Assembly (NCBI RefSeq): GCF_028372415.1
Contig: NC_092874.1
Span: 62,495,865 to 62,559,864 of the forward strand
Direction: 5' to 3'
Length of the DNA: 64,000 nucleotides
Origin: Notamacropus eugenii
Taxonomy: Eukaryota; Chordata; Mammalia; Diprotodontia; Macropodidae
Below, piece by piece: positions 10,880-24,300 of the stretch. Position 1 is the first letter of the stretch; each line of letters starts with the position of its first letter. The notes beneath the pieces are model-generated. The model was not told where the DNA came from. It worked only from the letters and a program-made list of their open reading frames with translations, and did not search any database. Both the position numbers and the translations under genes were made by a program.

Positions 10880-11040
10880 CCCCCGCTCCGATTTTCAGTT
10901 TCTTTTTATGTGTTGTCTTCTCCCGCATTAGGATAGAAGTTTCTTGAGGGCAGGAATTATTTTTCAGCTCTTGTATTTGTGTTCCTAGCGCTTAGCACAG
11001 TACTGGGAACACAGTAATTAATATACATTTGTTAACATTA
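10880..11040 (+). mobile_element. L2 3' end
   Basis: 'tagaagtttcttgagggcag' and 'cctagcgcttagcacagtac' followed by 'acacagtaattaatat' are the diagnostic end of L2 LINEs. It resumes L2 sequence after the RTE insertion. Confidence 0.8.
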
Positions 11041-11049
11041 CTATCTTAG

Positions 11050-12430
11050 TTGAGCTGCCTGTTTACTAAGATCAAGGACTTTCAAAATGAGTTCCCTTCT
11101 CTACTCCATCACTTCATCTCAGACCCCCTTATGAATTTCTTTCATTTTCTTCTCTTTCACCCCCCTCTCAGTTCATGATATGTCTCTTTTCCTCAACAAA
11201 ACAAATTTTCTACTCCTGCCTTTGATTCTTTTACTTCCTGTCTTCTTCAACAGATTGCTCTCTCAATCATTTCTACCATCTTCAAACTGTCCTTATCTAC
11301 GGATTTTCTGCCTGCTGCCTACAAACATTTGAGTCTCTTTTCCCTTAAATTTTTTTTTTTTTTTACTAAATCCAATTTTTCCCTCAAGCTACTGTCCTAT
11401 ATTTCTCCTTCCTTTCCCAGCCAAACTCCCATAAAAAGTCTACATTTGTGGCTTTTATTTCCTCCAGTTTTCTCAACACTTTGTAAATTTAGCATCAAAA
11501 TTTATCACTCAGCTGCTCTCTCCAAAGTTATTAGTAGTCTCTTAATTAATCAAATCTGATTGATGACTTTTTCTCAGTGCTCATCCTTCTTGACCTATCT
11601 GCAGCATTTAATACTGTTGATTACTGTTTTCTCATGACTGCTTTCCTTTGTTTGGGGTTGGGTTTTTTGGTGACATTGTTCTTTTCCAGATATCCTCTTT
11701 CTGTCCAATTACTCCTCAGTCTCCTTTACTGCCTCATATGTTACCCTTATCACATTCACTCAATGTAGGTTTACCCCAGGTCTCTGTCTGGGATGTTTCT
11801 TTTCTTTCAGTGGTTTTTTCTCTTAGTAGATGATTCCTTTCTTATATATATCCAACTTCCATCTGTCTCTTGAACTCCAGTCCCACATTGTCAGCTGCAT
11901 AGCGGACAGTTTAAACTAGTTATCCAAAAATCTTTATTTCTGCTGTGCTCCCCCCAGCCCAACCCACCTCCCTCCCTTTTCTTCTGAGAACAACACTATC
12001 CTTCCAGGCTCCCAACCTTGTAATCTCAACTCCTCACTCTCAGTTGCCCCACATGTGCTGTCAACAACTAAATATCGTGATCTGCATCTTTTGCAGACTG
12101 GCTTCCCCCCTCCCTGGTGCGTTTGGTTCTCTCATCACCCTCTTCTTCTCTTGACTACTCTTCCCTCTCTGGTGTTCATGACATGACTCTCCTGGTCTCC
12201 TTTCTACTTGTTTGACCATACTTCCTGTCTGATTGATGGTTTATATTGCACTTCCTGTTTGTTCCTCAAGGTTTTGAACTTGGCCCTCTTCTTTCCTTCC
12301 TCTCCATTTTCTGTTGGCAGTATCACCAGGTCCCAATGGATTTAACTATCATCTCTGTGTAACATGCAGCCCATCTCCTCTACCTACTGATCATTTCAGG
12401 CTTGATTCTTGGAATCTCTTTAATTCGTCT
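11050..12430 (+). mobile_element. L2 LINE, reverse-transcriptase region remnants
   Basis: The plus frame from 11577 reads 'LILLDLSAAFNTVDY', the RT motif of L2-clade elements (DLSAAFDTVDH in intact copies), near the expected downstream 'GLPQVSV' segment. Frame breaks throughout show an old inactive copy. A poly(T) run lies at about 11350-11363. Confidence 0.75.
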
Positions 12431-12479
12431 TGTTGAAAAGAAAATAGAACTCAGTTTCTTTTCCCCAGACTGTTCCCTG

Positions 12480-12700
12480 CTTCTGTAGTGGGTAGAGTGC
12501 TGGGCCAGCCATCACTGAGATCTTAGTTCAAATAGGTCCTCAGATAGTTGTTAGCTATGTGACGCTTGGCAAGTCACTTAACCTCTAAGTCTGTTTCACT
12601 TTCCTTAATTGTAAAATGGAGATGATAATAATAACACCCACCTCCAGGCTTGTTGTGAGGATCAAACAGCACAGTGTAGACCCTTGATAAATCCTCCCTT
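12480..12700 (+). mobile_element. CORE-SINE (MAR1/MIR-like)
   Basis: 'gtagtgggtagagtgctggg', 'tgtgacgcttggcaagtcac', 'aattgtaaaatggagatgat' and 'ttgtgaggatcaaa' form the complete CORE-SINE order on the plus strand. It separates two L2 segments. Confidence 0.82.
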
Positions 12701-12769
12701 TCTTCCTCTCTTCCTTTTGATTTTTTCCTTCCATCCCTCTCCCTCCCTTTCTTCTTTTCTGTCCTCTAT

Positions 12770-13505
12770 TTCTAAGGCATTACCATCCTTCTAATCTCCC
12801 AAGTAACTTGGGCATTTTCTTGAACTCTCTCACCCTACATAGCTAATCAGTTGTCATAGCTTGCCCTTCTGCCTTCACAACAACTCTTTTATCTGACCCC
12901 TTCTCACCATTTAACACAGCTGCCATTTTAGTGCAGGCCCTCATCACCACTTGCCTGAATTATTGCAACAGTTTCCTAATTGGTCTCCCTGCCCTACGTT
13001 TCTCTCTATTCCAGCTCCTCTACATAGTGATGCCAAAGTAATTTTCCTTAAATGCCCATATGATTGTGCTATTCCAATACTTAGCAACCCCATTGTCTTC
13101 CTGTTATCTCTAGGACCAAACAGAACCTGTTTAGGTTTTACAGCCCTGTCTGGCCATCCTTCCCCCATTTTAGAGGCAGCTGCACTGGCCTCCTCTGCTT
13201 CTCACATGCAGCTCTGCATTGGCCCTCTCTGTGCCTCTGCCATAACTGCACACTGTGTCTGCAATGCTTTTCCTTCTCTCCTCTTCCATATAGATTGGTC
13301 TTGATTGTGTTTCTTAATGTAGCTCAAGTGCCATTCTCTAGAGGCTTCCCTTGCTCTCCCTTCCCAGACTAACTCCTTTGCCTGTATTTGTATTTATTCC
13401 ATTTGTCTTTAGGTTGTGTGTGTTGGTAGATGTACTTGTTCTCCTCCATTAGAATAGAAGCTGTTTGCAAGGAGAATTTGTTTTGTTCTTTGTCCTTGTA
13501 TTCCA
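12770..13505 (+). mobile_element. L2 3' region
   Basis: 'tgaattattgcaacagtttc', 'ctaattggtctccctgccc' and 'gccaaagtaattttcctta', then 'tagaatagaagctgtttgc', is the standard 3' order of L2. Any open frames here are remnants. Confidence 0.72.
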
Positions 13506-14275
13506 GGAGCCCGCCTAGCCCTTGTGTGATCGCCTGTCTTCACTCCACACAGCAACACCATTTGCAGTGTTCTCCTGATGGGTATCTCCCCTCAGTTCTC
13601 ACATTTTTCACCCTGCTGCCCAAATGACTTTCTACAGACAGTTCTGATCACTTCAGTCTGTTCCTCAGTAAGCTGCAGTAGCTCCCAAGTGCATCTGGGA
13701 TAAAATACAAACCTGTCTGTTTGGTTTGTAAAGCCCTTCATCATCGAGCCCCATTTGACCTTTCTAGCCTTATCATACACCGCTCCTCTTACAGTCAAAG
13801 CAACCTTCTTGCTGTTCCATCTCCCTTGGCATGGTCCATTTTCTACGTCTGGAGTGCACTACTTCCTGTCATTGACCTCATAGAATCTTTTTCTTTCTTC
13901 AGGGCCACAGTTCAAGCATCACCTTTCATGTGAAGCCTTTGCTGACCCCTAAGTCATAATAATTTCCATAAACTGCCTTGTGTTTATTTTGTGTTCACTA
14001 TATATCCATGTACACACGTGTCCATATGTATGTACACATATATAATAGCATGTTTTCCTTGATAACCTTCTTAAGAGCATTTTTGTCTCTGTATTTCCAT
14101 TGTCTGACAGGGTTGGGGAACCTGTGGCCTCGAGACCACTTGTGACCTTCTAGGTCCTTGGTTATGGCATTTTGACTAAATCCAAGTTTTACAGAACAAA
14201 TCCTTTTATAGGGGGTCTCCAGTACAATGCCTGGAATGTAGTAGTCACTAAAGAATTATTTGTTAATTGATTGAT
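13506..14275 (+). mobile_element. Second L2 3' region, split by a MITE
   Basis: The segment 'tttggtttgtaaagcccttc' followed by 'tctagccttatcataca' repeats the L2 3' order seen just upstream, so this is a separate copy. Its extreme end ('agtacaatgcctggaatgta' near 14220) follows a short hAT-like fragment. Confidence 0.68.
14111..14212. mobile_element. Half of a palindromic hAT-like MITE
   Basis: 'gggttggggaacctgtggcc' at the left and 'gactaaatccaagttttac' toward the right match one arm of a widespread marsupial palindromic MITE. The second arm is missing. The fragment sits inside the 3' end of an L2. No transposase is present. Confidence 0.55.
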
Positions 14276-14723
14276 TTTTTTTCTTTTTTTCCTTTTTTGT
14301 AGTCTAAAATAATGAGGAATTTCATGAATGGATAAAATAGTCATTTGGCTGTTGATATGATTAGCATTCTTAGTTCACATTTGTGGTTTTGAATCTTGTC
14401 AGTATCTATTACCTAGGGATTTCATAGATTGTACATCTGGGTTATTCATTTGTATTCTTCAGTGGTATTCTTGAATTAGCTTTATCTAAAGGTCTAAGAT
14501 ATCTTAATTGAGGATGCTTGTTTGGGATATTATGCAGTGAATGTTAATTTTATTGGCATGATTAGGCATGTTACCACTCTTGAGGAGCTTAGAATTTAAT
14601 TGGAGAGAAAAGGCAAGATTTATTATTTTTTTTAAAATGAAGATATTCAGAAAAATAAAATAGTTACTTGAGTGTGAATACTGAGCTTTTTGATTTTGCT
14701 AATTGGTTTTTAGTATGAATGGC
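14276..14723. other. Unassigned intronic sequence
   Basis: AT-rich, with no gene or clear repeat. Confidence 0.5.
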
Positions 14724-15371
14724 TCAGGGAATGATTTTTTTTGTGTGTGGGAAAATATCAGTATCTTTTATTTTTTAAATTTATTTATTTTTAGTTTTCA
14801 GTATTCACTTCCATAAGTTTTAAATCCCCCCCCCCAAGATGGCATGCAATATGATATGGCTCTACAATACATTCCTATTAAACGTATTTTCATATTAGTC
14901 ATGTTGCATAGAAAATTATTCCAAATGGGAGAGAACATGAGAAAGAAAAAACAAAAAAAAGAAGATAGTCTATTTAACTCTGAATTCTGACTCCATATTT
15001 CTTTCTCTGGAAGTGGATAACATTTACCATCATGAGTCCTTTAGAATTGTTTTAGGTCCTTGCATTTCTGAGAAGGGCGAAGTCTATCAAAATCAGTCAT
15101 TGCACACTGTGGTTGTTTCTGTGAACAACGTTCACCTGGGTCTGCTCAATTCACTCAACGTCAGCTCATATAAGTCTTTCCAGAATTTTCTGAAGTCTGC
15201 CTATTCATCATTTCTTATAGCACAATAGTATTCCATTACATTCATATACTAGAACTTGTTCAGTCATTCCTTAGTTGATGAGCATCCCCTAAATTTCCAG
15301 TTTTTGGCCACCACAAAAAGAACTGCCATAAATATTTTTGTATACATGAGTCCTTTTTTCAGGGAATGATT
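14724..15371 (-). mobile_element. 5'-truncated L1 insertion with perfect 13-bp target duplication
   Basis: TCAGGGAATGATT occurs at 14724-14736 and again at 15359-15371. Between them, on the minus strand, is a 5'-truncated L1 consisting of the ORF2 end ('gcacaatagtattcc' on the plus strand) and the 3' UTR. Its poly(A) tail is the T-run adjoining the left duplicate. Orientation, tail and duplication all agree, so the element's boundaries are exact. Confidence 0.92.
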
Positions 15372-16199
15372 CTTGAAAATTTGGTTGTAACGTAAAGGAA
15401 GACTGAAAGATTCTTTATTATTGTATTCTTTTTCTTTATGTTACCTCATGTCCAGCACAATGCTTTTCAAAAAATAAGTGCTTAAGAAATATTTGAAGAA
15501 GAAATACTATTCCGTCTTTGAGTGAAGACAGAAGAAGTTTAAATGTGATATGTTGCAAAAAGACAATCTTGGTTGAAATGGAAGGTACAGAATGTTCAAA
15601 GATGAACTCAGGTTTAGTTATTTAAAAATAGCAGAAACAAGAAGTGACATTTCATGATTAATCTGATTAGTCATGGTAACTTTGTCAACTACTATTTAAA
15701 ACATTGATAGATATTAGACCTTTTAAGGTCATCTGGTCCTACCCTTTGATCAAGAACTGTCTCCTATAAAAATAGTTGGCCAAAAGAGCCCCAGCATTTT
15801 TAGGGGATATTTTTAAGAGTTTTCCTATGATGAGGTGAGGGGGAAAGGTAGCGGTAGAAGTTGTATGACTCTAGTCTGATTTCCTCTTCCCCTCCTCTAG
15901 CAAAGTACATCTTTTCCTCCTTATTTTACCTCACCTTCCAGTCTTTCCTCTCAGTTAGATGGGGAGGGGTGCCCAGATTAACAAGGCTAAACCAGGAAGA
16001 CAGAAATATATTGTTAGAACACAGAGTTGGTAGGCTTCCAAACTAGTCCTATTATCTTGGGCAATGACATGGCTCTGCGTGTAAGTAGATTGCACAGTAG
16101 ATGTTCCAGGGAAATATTGCTGAGTAATATTCTGTTGTATCATAAAGGAAGAAGTAATGGTCCAACTCATTTGGTCGAACTCAAGCACATCCCCTATTA
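15372..16199. other. Unassigned intronic sequence
   Basis: No gene is seen. A weak MIR-like trace occurs near 15720-15760. Short open frames have no support. Confidence 0.4.
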
Positions 16200-16432
16200 A
16201 GGCAGTTAGGTTGTGCAGTAGTAGACAGCACTGGGCCTCGAATAAGACTTGTTCAAATCCAGCTTCAGATGCTTACCAGTTTTGTGACTCTGGGGAAGTT
16301 ACTTAACGTCTAGCTGTCTCTGTATTCTCATTTGTAAAATGGGGATAATAAAAGCACCTACACTCCAGTGTTATGATGATTAAAAGAGATACTATTTGCA
16401 AATCTTTTTGCACTGTATAAATGCTAGCTATG
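16200..16432 (+). mobile_element. CORE-SINE (MAR1/MIR-like)
   Basis: 'gcagttaggttgtgcagtag' is followed by 'tgttcaaatccagcttcaga', 'tttgtgactctggggaagtt' and 'atttgtaaaatggggataat'. This is the full SINE order on the plus strand. Confidence 0.83.
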
Positions 16433-16925
16433 ATTTCTGTATCAGTAGAAAATGAGATACTACTCGATCATTCAGCAGTTAAGAGAAAGAGGTTTACTTT
16501 GTCGTAGCATGGAATGAACTCTCTTTAAGTTCATCCTAGAGCTGAACCACAGCAGACACAGGCCCTGTTCTCTACTCCCTTGTCCCTTCCACCTCCTTAA
16601 CTGGTCAGTACAGGGTGCACAGACCCATAGGGTCTGGGGACTCCTGTACGTCAGAAAGGGCCAGACTCCAAGTAGTTGAGCCTTTTTTATGCTTTTAAAT
16701 GATCCACAAGTGAGGTCAATACAGCCAGAGGCTACCGGAAATCTTTGTCAGCCTAGGCATTAATTGACCCATAGCCCTCTTTGCCTACTAATATAGTCTC
16801 CAGGATAGCTTCTTTGCCTTCCAAAGAAGCCAGTTTTGGGGAAAGGGGGCAACTAGATAATGATCCTATCACCCCATTCTGAAGGAAAAGAGATCTGAAA
16901 CCCATTAAGCATAGAGAACCACCCC
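16433..16925. other. Unassigned, possible LTR remnant
   Basis: About 490 bases, richer in G+C than the surroundings, with no gene. Composition and sharp change at both sides suggest a repeat, possibly an LTR, but nothing diagnostic is visible. Confidence 0.35.
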
Positions 16926-17179
16926 TTTTGTTGTTTTTGTTTGTTTGTTTTTAATCCTTTACCTTACCCTAAGCAAAATTTTCTCTTTGCTGCTTCCTCT
17001 TTTGAAGGCCTTTCTAACCTGATCCTTGTCCTTCACATACCTTCTTTATGTCTCCTGACAATCTATAGCCCTTTTTTCGATGGGCATGTCCAAAATTTCC
17101 ACCATCTTCCCTTGTTAAGTAGAATACATCTAGGTGTAGTTTTGACTACCTGATTAAATAGTTTATACGAGTGAGAGGC

Positions 17180-17390
17180 AGCATTGGGTTTAAGAAAGTT
17201 AGTTAGCATCCTGTCTCAGATGCTAGCAGTAAAACCGTGACAACATCACTTAACCTTGATGCTTCATTTCTTCATCAGTAAGTTGTCAACAAAGCCTTAG
17301 GGCTGTGGAGAGGCCCAAATGAGATAATTTAGGTAAGGTGTTTTTAATGCCTAGATAAATGTCCTAAATGTCTGCAGTTATTTCTTAGCT
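17180..17390 (+). mobile_element. MIR/CORE-SINE, degraded
   Basis: 'gaggcagcattgggtttaag', 'catcacttaaccttgatgc' and 'caaatgagataatttaggta' retain MIR order with many changes. Confidence 0.6.
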
Positions 17391-18234
17391 TTTGATAGCT
17401 CAGATTGTATTTTAGAATAGACTTGTATTAATTCAAATGAATATCACATTGGTAAAATGTGTAGGTAGATAGTAAGGTAGCTAGACTTGACCTTTTTTGT
17501 CCTTTTTTCCTACTCTGTCAGCTCTGTCTCCTACAAACACTCTCTTTATCTGGTTTTCTAGGAAGTCCCAGTATGTGAAAGTTTCTGTCTCTGCCTCCTT
17601 ATTTTGTATGGTTGGAGTTCTTGGGTATTTCCTGTAAAGAGTAGATGTAGGCTGGATTATGAACACTAAAAAAAGATAACATTTCCCATCTTATATATTT
17701 CAATTAGATAATTTTCTAATGGTAATGCCAAGTCCCACCAGGCATTCTTGCTTATGGACAGAGTACTGGGCTCTTCAGATTCTCTACCTCTAACACTTAC
17801 TGTGTGACCACAGTTCCTCGTTTGGGCTTTGGGCAACTTGCTAAGAATTTATGATACCAGGATTTATTTTGTTGCATAGTAGAAGCGGCATCATTTCTCA
17901 TATTCCGTAATATGTAATGTAAAACAGAAACAGGGAAGATCTGCCTTTCATATCAGATCATATCAACAAACATTTATTAAGTATGTGACATCAGAGGCAC
18001 CTGCAGGAAGCTGTGTGTGATGCTCAGTATATGCTGAGTATTGGCGTTTGAGTTTTTGTTGTTGTTGATAAATGCTAATATGTTGGAATTGTTCCATAGG
18101 TGTTCTTAGACATACCAATGTGTACATTAATAATAAGTAACGTTAAGTTAGTTATGTTATTGTTAATAGTGAGCTGAGAACATTTCTTTATTGCTATAGT
18201 AAGTGCTCTTTCCTCAACACAGCTTCTCCAGGTA
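17391..18234. other. Intronic sequence with a weak MIR trace
   Basis: A degraded MIR-like segment may lie at about 17730-17840 ('gagtactgggctcttcagat', then 'tgtgaccacagttcc'). Nothing coding is seen. Confidence 0.4.
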
Positions 18235-18330
18235 GGGTAGTGTACCTTTTATCCACATTTTACTGATGGGAAAACTGAGAGTCAGGGCATTTGCCCAAGA
18301 CTTCACAGCTAGTAGTTGAATGTTAAATAC
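18235..18330 (-). mobile_element. MIR fragment
   Basis: 'cacattttactgatgggaaa' and 'cttcacagctagtagttgaa' are the reverse complement of the MIR core. Confidence 0.65.
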
Positions 18331-21300
18331 GTGAAATTAGTCCTGTTAAACAACTTCAGGATGAATAAGAGAACTCCCAACATATTTTATCTTCTAAATG
18401 AAATATAATTATTTACTTAGCTCTCTTCATGATATAACTTTAAATTTCACTAGATAAAAATGGAAATGAATGTGTTGTCACCTTTATACAAATGCTTATG
18501 TAAGGTTATGTATTTAAATTGCCTTACAAATCTTACCATTAAATATTTTGGGGCATTTTATTAGTTTTGTATATATTTTGTTTCTTGTGATCATAAAGTT
18601 CTTAAAAGTACACACTTTTTGAGACTCCCATGGGGCTTTTGATAAGTAATGCAGATGTTAACTTTGATAGATAGGCAAATCGCACCTCTAGCTGTCCAAC
18701 TTTCATTCTGAGAAGCTGTTTTTTCCAGAGCTGTTATATAAGAGTCTTAATGATAGACCAATAAAATTGCTTTGTTATGATAATTGTGTAAGGAAAAAGA
18801 AGAGGCTATAAATCTTTGCTGGTGTGATTCCTAATTGTCAGTTACATAGTTCCTTCACCAGGCATACATAAAGCTTAAAGAACTTTTTGATGCTTCTCTT
18901 AAACTGACACTTAGACTTATTTGTGTGATGTGATCACAACATGGAATGGGACAGAAAAGCAAGTGTATGTGCATGTTGGCCATTTAGGCTATCACTATTT
19001 ATGATCAACTCATGTGTGATATATCCAGACTTGTGCTCAGGATCCCCCACTGTCTGCTGCATCGACTCAGAAAGTGAAAGACTGTCATTGAAGTGACTCT
19101 TTTTAAGCTGACTCAAGGGAGCTTGATTGGTTTTGCCTAGGTTTTTGTTGTGTTTTGTTTTGTTTTTTTCTTTTCTATTTATCTTCTTTTAGTAGCCAGG
19201 TTAGGGTCACCCCATTAATAGGGTTCCAGGTTAGAGAGAGTAAAAGGATAAACAAAGCACTACTCTTAGAAGTAGTTTTGTCTCTTTTAATTAAGTGAAG
19301 AGTTCTCTGTTGATACCTTTTTTTTATCACTGGACAAAGTCTCACAAGAGCATTTTCAATGTGCATTTCTCTCATTTTATTCTTTACATAAAGTCTGTTT
19401 TAATTACTCTCTGGTTACTTCCAGGCTGAATTAAGCAAAAATCTCATCTCCTCTCATTCATTACGGTTGTAGGTTTGGGGGATGGGGGGAAGAGGCAATG
19501 AAGAGGAATTTACAGCCAGAGGGAAAATTCCATGTAACATGTGACTCAACTAGAAGAACAAAGAAATCTTAGTTGCTGGTAATCCAGGATTCCTGCAAAT
19601 TAAAATCTTTACTGTTTCTCCCCTTGTCTAATTCCAGTAAGATTGGTCTCTTATAAATATGATCACCCGACTAGGCTGAAAGGCAGTTGCATGATTTTTC
19701 ACAGTACTGCATGCTGAGACAGCTGCATCTCTGTTCGCCCACCAGCAAATGCTTCCTGCTTTCTCACCGCAGCTTATTTAGCCTGGCTTATCTGGTGCTG
19801 CTGTAGCAACCATCAGTCTCCAGGCAACTGAGGCACATTGACCTCTGGGTTGAACCGAGTGTAACGCTACTTCAATTTAGCCGCCTGAGACAATAGTAAT
19901 GGTGCAAAATGTGGAAAATGTGAAATTTTTTAGTTTCTGTGTGTGTGTGTAAGGATACAAAAATATTTAGAAGGAATTGAATGTTTAGGAGTGACTTTAA
20001 AGATTGTGGATGCAGTGGGTGGTGAATCTTCTGTTCAAAGCTGCAAACTTTTATTTCTTATCTAACTTGCGTAAGTAATATAGTGTATAATAAGCTTCAG
20101 TCCACATAATTCTTACGTATTTAGTTTTACATGGAAATTCACTAAAGGTAAATTACTTGGAATGAAGATATTAATACATTCTTTAACCAGATAAAGGAAA
20201 GTAAGTGAATGGTATTCAGAAATAATTCTGGAATACTCACTCAATAGTTAAGACGATCTACACGCTGCCATTGCAGATGTTTTTTGTTTGTTTATGAAAA
20301 ACTTGTTAAATTTAAATACTGTTTCGTTACATTTTTATTGCTTAATGAGGGCAGTAATTCTTAGTGGCTGGCCTGCTGCCAGCAGGTTAGAAATTCAGAG
20401 GTCATTCTTGATCTTTGTGCACTAGTTTAAAGAAAAACAGACAATCCTCTGTTTGGCATCTTTGCCACTATTAGAAATGTTAGTGGGCAAACTGCTAAGG
20501 GGAGGGAAAGGAGCGGGGAGTGGCCAGTGGAATTTAAATTGGCTAGAGTGATTGGTGCATCGGGGACCTTTACCAGGGAAAGAGAGGAGGAGGCATCGTA
20601 AAGATGTGAGCAGTTTCTTGAGTCAGACGACCAAAAGCGAAAAAAATCAAGAAAAAGGAAATGTCATAACTCTTTAAGAACTGTTTGGCAACCCAGTTTC
20701 AAATCTTAAATATATTTGTTGTAGTTGTTTCTTAAACATTCAGCTTTAATTAGTGATTAAGACTGTGTGGCTTCATTAGTAAACCAGTAATATAGTTACA
20801 ATTATAACAATTACAGTTTCACATCATTGGAAGATAGAGTAGCTTCTATCTTTGTGTTTTTTAATGATTTCATCTGCCCTTGTTGTACAGTGGGCAGAGG
20901 TATAAATTAGTTTCTGTAGGTGTGCCATTAATTTTTCATTTTGCCTTTCAAATCCCACTGTGTTTCCCAGTTATATTCGTTCTTGCCTGTCTTGGGGAGC
21001 ATACAAGTGCTTTTGTTTGAAGGACTTGAAAAAAATTAAAGTTTAAGACCGAATTTAATTTTTAAAAATTCTTCTTTAAGAAGCTCTTTTCTGGGTTTTG
21101 CTTTTGGATAGAATCATGATATCTGTGTATATGCAATTTGTATATGTGCTTAAATAACCCCTACTACCTATCTGCTGTATATGCTACTGTCAAAATAAAG
21201 ACGATAGGTTTCCCATGTTTAAAAATCTTTTGGAAGAAGGAAATTTAGAGGTTTACCTAATGCTTAATAGACACTGACATCGGAGAGTTTTTGTGCTAGA

Positions 21301-24300
21301 ATTTTTGGGTTCTTAAGCTCCTTGAGTTTACAGTGAGACTTTCACTACATGTTCTTTGTATGTTTTATGTTTTAGTAAGTACTGGATTGATTTATATATT
21401 TTAGATATAGTGAATTAAAGAGCTATTCAATTATGCATTTTATTAAGGTTTCTTTACTAATTGAAGTGTTATATAATCTTGGAGTGTGTTTATCTTAATT
21501 TTTAGTTAGAGAATATTTTTAAGAGTAATTTTGGTAATAGTGTATAAATATGCTGAAATGACAAAAGAATAACTCCATCATTAAGAATAATACTATTCTA
21601 AGCAAACTACTTTGGAAGGGGAACAGTACTAGATTATTTTGTTTCACTTCTCTTGGGTATAATGTTGTTAATTATTGCTCTAAGCAGTAACTTAGTTGAC
21701 ACAGTGTAAATGAATGATATTGAGTTCTCAGAAACAGCCTATTAGGAAAATAAGAGTATTTTCCCTCTTTTTTATAAGGAGGGAGCTATTTATTAGATGA
21801 TTTATATCACAAGTAAATTATTTTTGTTTTTGTTCCAAACAGCTGACACATGTGAATCGAAACTAAAATTTCTATATATTCAGAATCAGAATTGACCTTT
21901 TAAAAGAAAATATTTTCAAATTATAAAAATAAACACAGTAGCTTGTGGTATCAGTGGTCTGATTAGCATCTGATTTTACTTCTATTTATGTTGATTTGAA
22001 AAAAAGCTGACAGTTCCATGGTGAGTTTTTTCAGAATTTGAAAAAAAACCCACATATTTGGTTAACTTTTTTATAAATGGATTGTTAAAGTTAAGATAGC
22101 TTTCTGAGGATGTTAACTTTTGAATGCCCTCTAAGAGGTAGATATAGTTCGCACAAGGTACATTTTAGCTCTTAAAACATACATTTCTTTATTTGAAACA
22201 TCTGGCTTCTTGAAGGTGATTTTAAAATTGAAGGTAAATTTAAAATTATTTTTATTGTCTGTTTTCATGTGCTTATTTATATTTATTACCGATTAATATG
22301 TGTCTGTAATTCTGACTTCACTGCTAGGAAATATTTGATCATTTCAGGGAAAGAATAATATGAAATTCCTTTGTTATTATTAGTAAGATATTATACCCTG
22401 AAACCTTAGTATTATGAAAATGAAGAAATGGTTCTTACCTCCAAGCCCACTCCTAAATATAAAGTTTGCCAAAATGTTATAGTACTGAAGTGTTAGCATT
22501 GACCTAAAAATTAAAAGGAAAGAGGTGTACTGATAAGAAATAAACTGATTAAGAATCTGTTCTGGAATTGGTTGTTAGACCCCTTCCTGTTGTCCTATCA
22601 TGAATGAAGGAGTTCAGTAATGGTTTAACTACAATTAAATCCCTCCCCCTTCTTTATGGAAACTCAACTGTGGGCATTTCAGCATTAGCCTAAACAATGG
22701 TTTTGAATATGTTAAGCCCCTAACAATTAGGGAGCAGTTTGGGGCATTGAATAATGTGGAATGATGCAATTGAACCTGACAGCTTCAACAGTCAGCCTAC
22801 TCATGGGACCTGAAAGTTGTTCACACTTGGTTTCATCTCTCATCACACGCTGAGTATTAAAACCTTACTGGTGGGGAGCTGAAATAGACAGAAATGGGGC
22901 CTGTTAGCAGAAAATATTTCAGAGTATCAAACCTGAAAAGAACAAGGGAATGGATAGGATTGTGGATTGTCACATATGTTCTTGTTTTTCAGAGATCATT
23001 TGTAGTGTAATTTATATGTAAGTGAACAGAGCTTTTCCATAATTGTATTTCAGAAACATCTCATTTTTTATTTGAACATTTTCTATGAAAACTTTTTCTG
23101 ACTCCCACATAAAACTTTTATTTGCTAACTTTATGAAAAAAAGTCTTACCATTTAAAATTACCTGTTCTTTTTAATAGTATTTCTGCAAAGTCGTTTGGA
23201 GGTATGCAAATACACTAGTTTGAAACATTACCTAAGCACCACAAGGGAAATGAATAATAAACCTTCATTTTCCTTAATATTTGTTCAAGATGTTCCCCAT
23301 GTTTCCTATTTTAAAATTACTCTTAAATTAGAGACAGTGGGGGGGGGGGGGGCGTTTGTTTTTGGAAAGTAGAGAAGGTGAGCATTGCAGTTGAGTTCTT
23401 ATGAGAATTGCATATTCTCTTAAAAAATAAAAAATTCAGTTTAGGAAATATCTTTGACAGGATTTCTAAAGTCCATTTGTTTTTAGACATGTGTGAGTTG
23501 GTTATTAAGGTATGATGAGAAAAGACTGCAGTTTTTAAAGTACTGCCTTTTAGAACTTGTTTGAATCCTTTGACCTTAATGTGTATTGACAGGATGATTA
23601 CGCATTTTTAATAAATGCTTGCTGCAGCCTGTTTCTACAATGAGTGTGGTATGAAGTTCCTGGTTCACCTCTAAATAATGCATTACCACAGTACTTTCCT
23701 AAAAGGGAAATTGTGGTATACATAAGGTGCTTTCAAACTTCTTTATATACACCTTCTCTCTATTACTACCTTTAACCACCAAGTGAAAAGAAAACAATAC
23801 TTATTTTTAAGACTTCAGGACTTGTGTAGTCTCATCTAATGTGACTTTCTCCCTATAAAGGCGTGTAGTCTATCCCCAAATTCTCTTAATTTAGTTTATA
23901 TTACAGTTAGACTTTTCATGAAACATATGTATGTGACTATAAACAAAGATTTAAAATTTTGGAAATGAAATACCAGTTGGGCAAAAGCTGAGACTGAAAT
24001 ATTTTAAATCATGCCAATATTTTTGATCTGGTGTGCCAATCTACTTAGCAAACTTAATTTCTTTAATGTCTTCTATTTCAAGTTTGTGTACCTCCTTGAA
24101 AAAGACTTGTTAGGCTTTAAGTATATTTAACATAGGAAGTTTATCCAGATTTGCTTAGGAAAATCAGTGTTTTGGCTCAGCCACCTAATATATTCCTTCT
24201 AAACATGTGTTGAGTCTGCCATGATAATTCAGTTATTTATAGCAATCAGAAAAGTTTTACTGCATTGATCTGCATGTTTGTTTAGCAGAAATTATACTTA

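Noticed and set aside
19520..19900. A promoter or CpG island
   Set aside because: CpGs are too few and there is no TATA or initiator context or adjoining exon. I kept only a tentative regulatory element.
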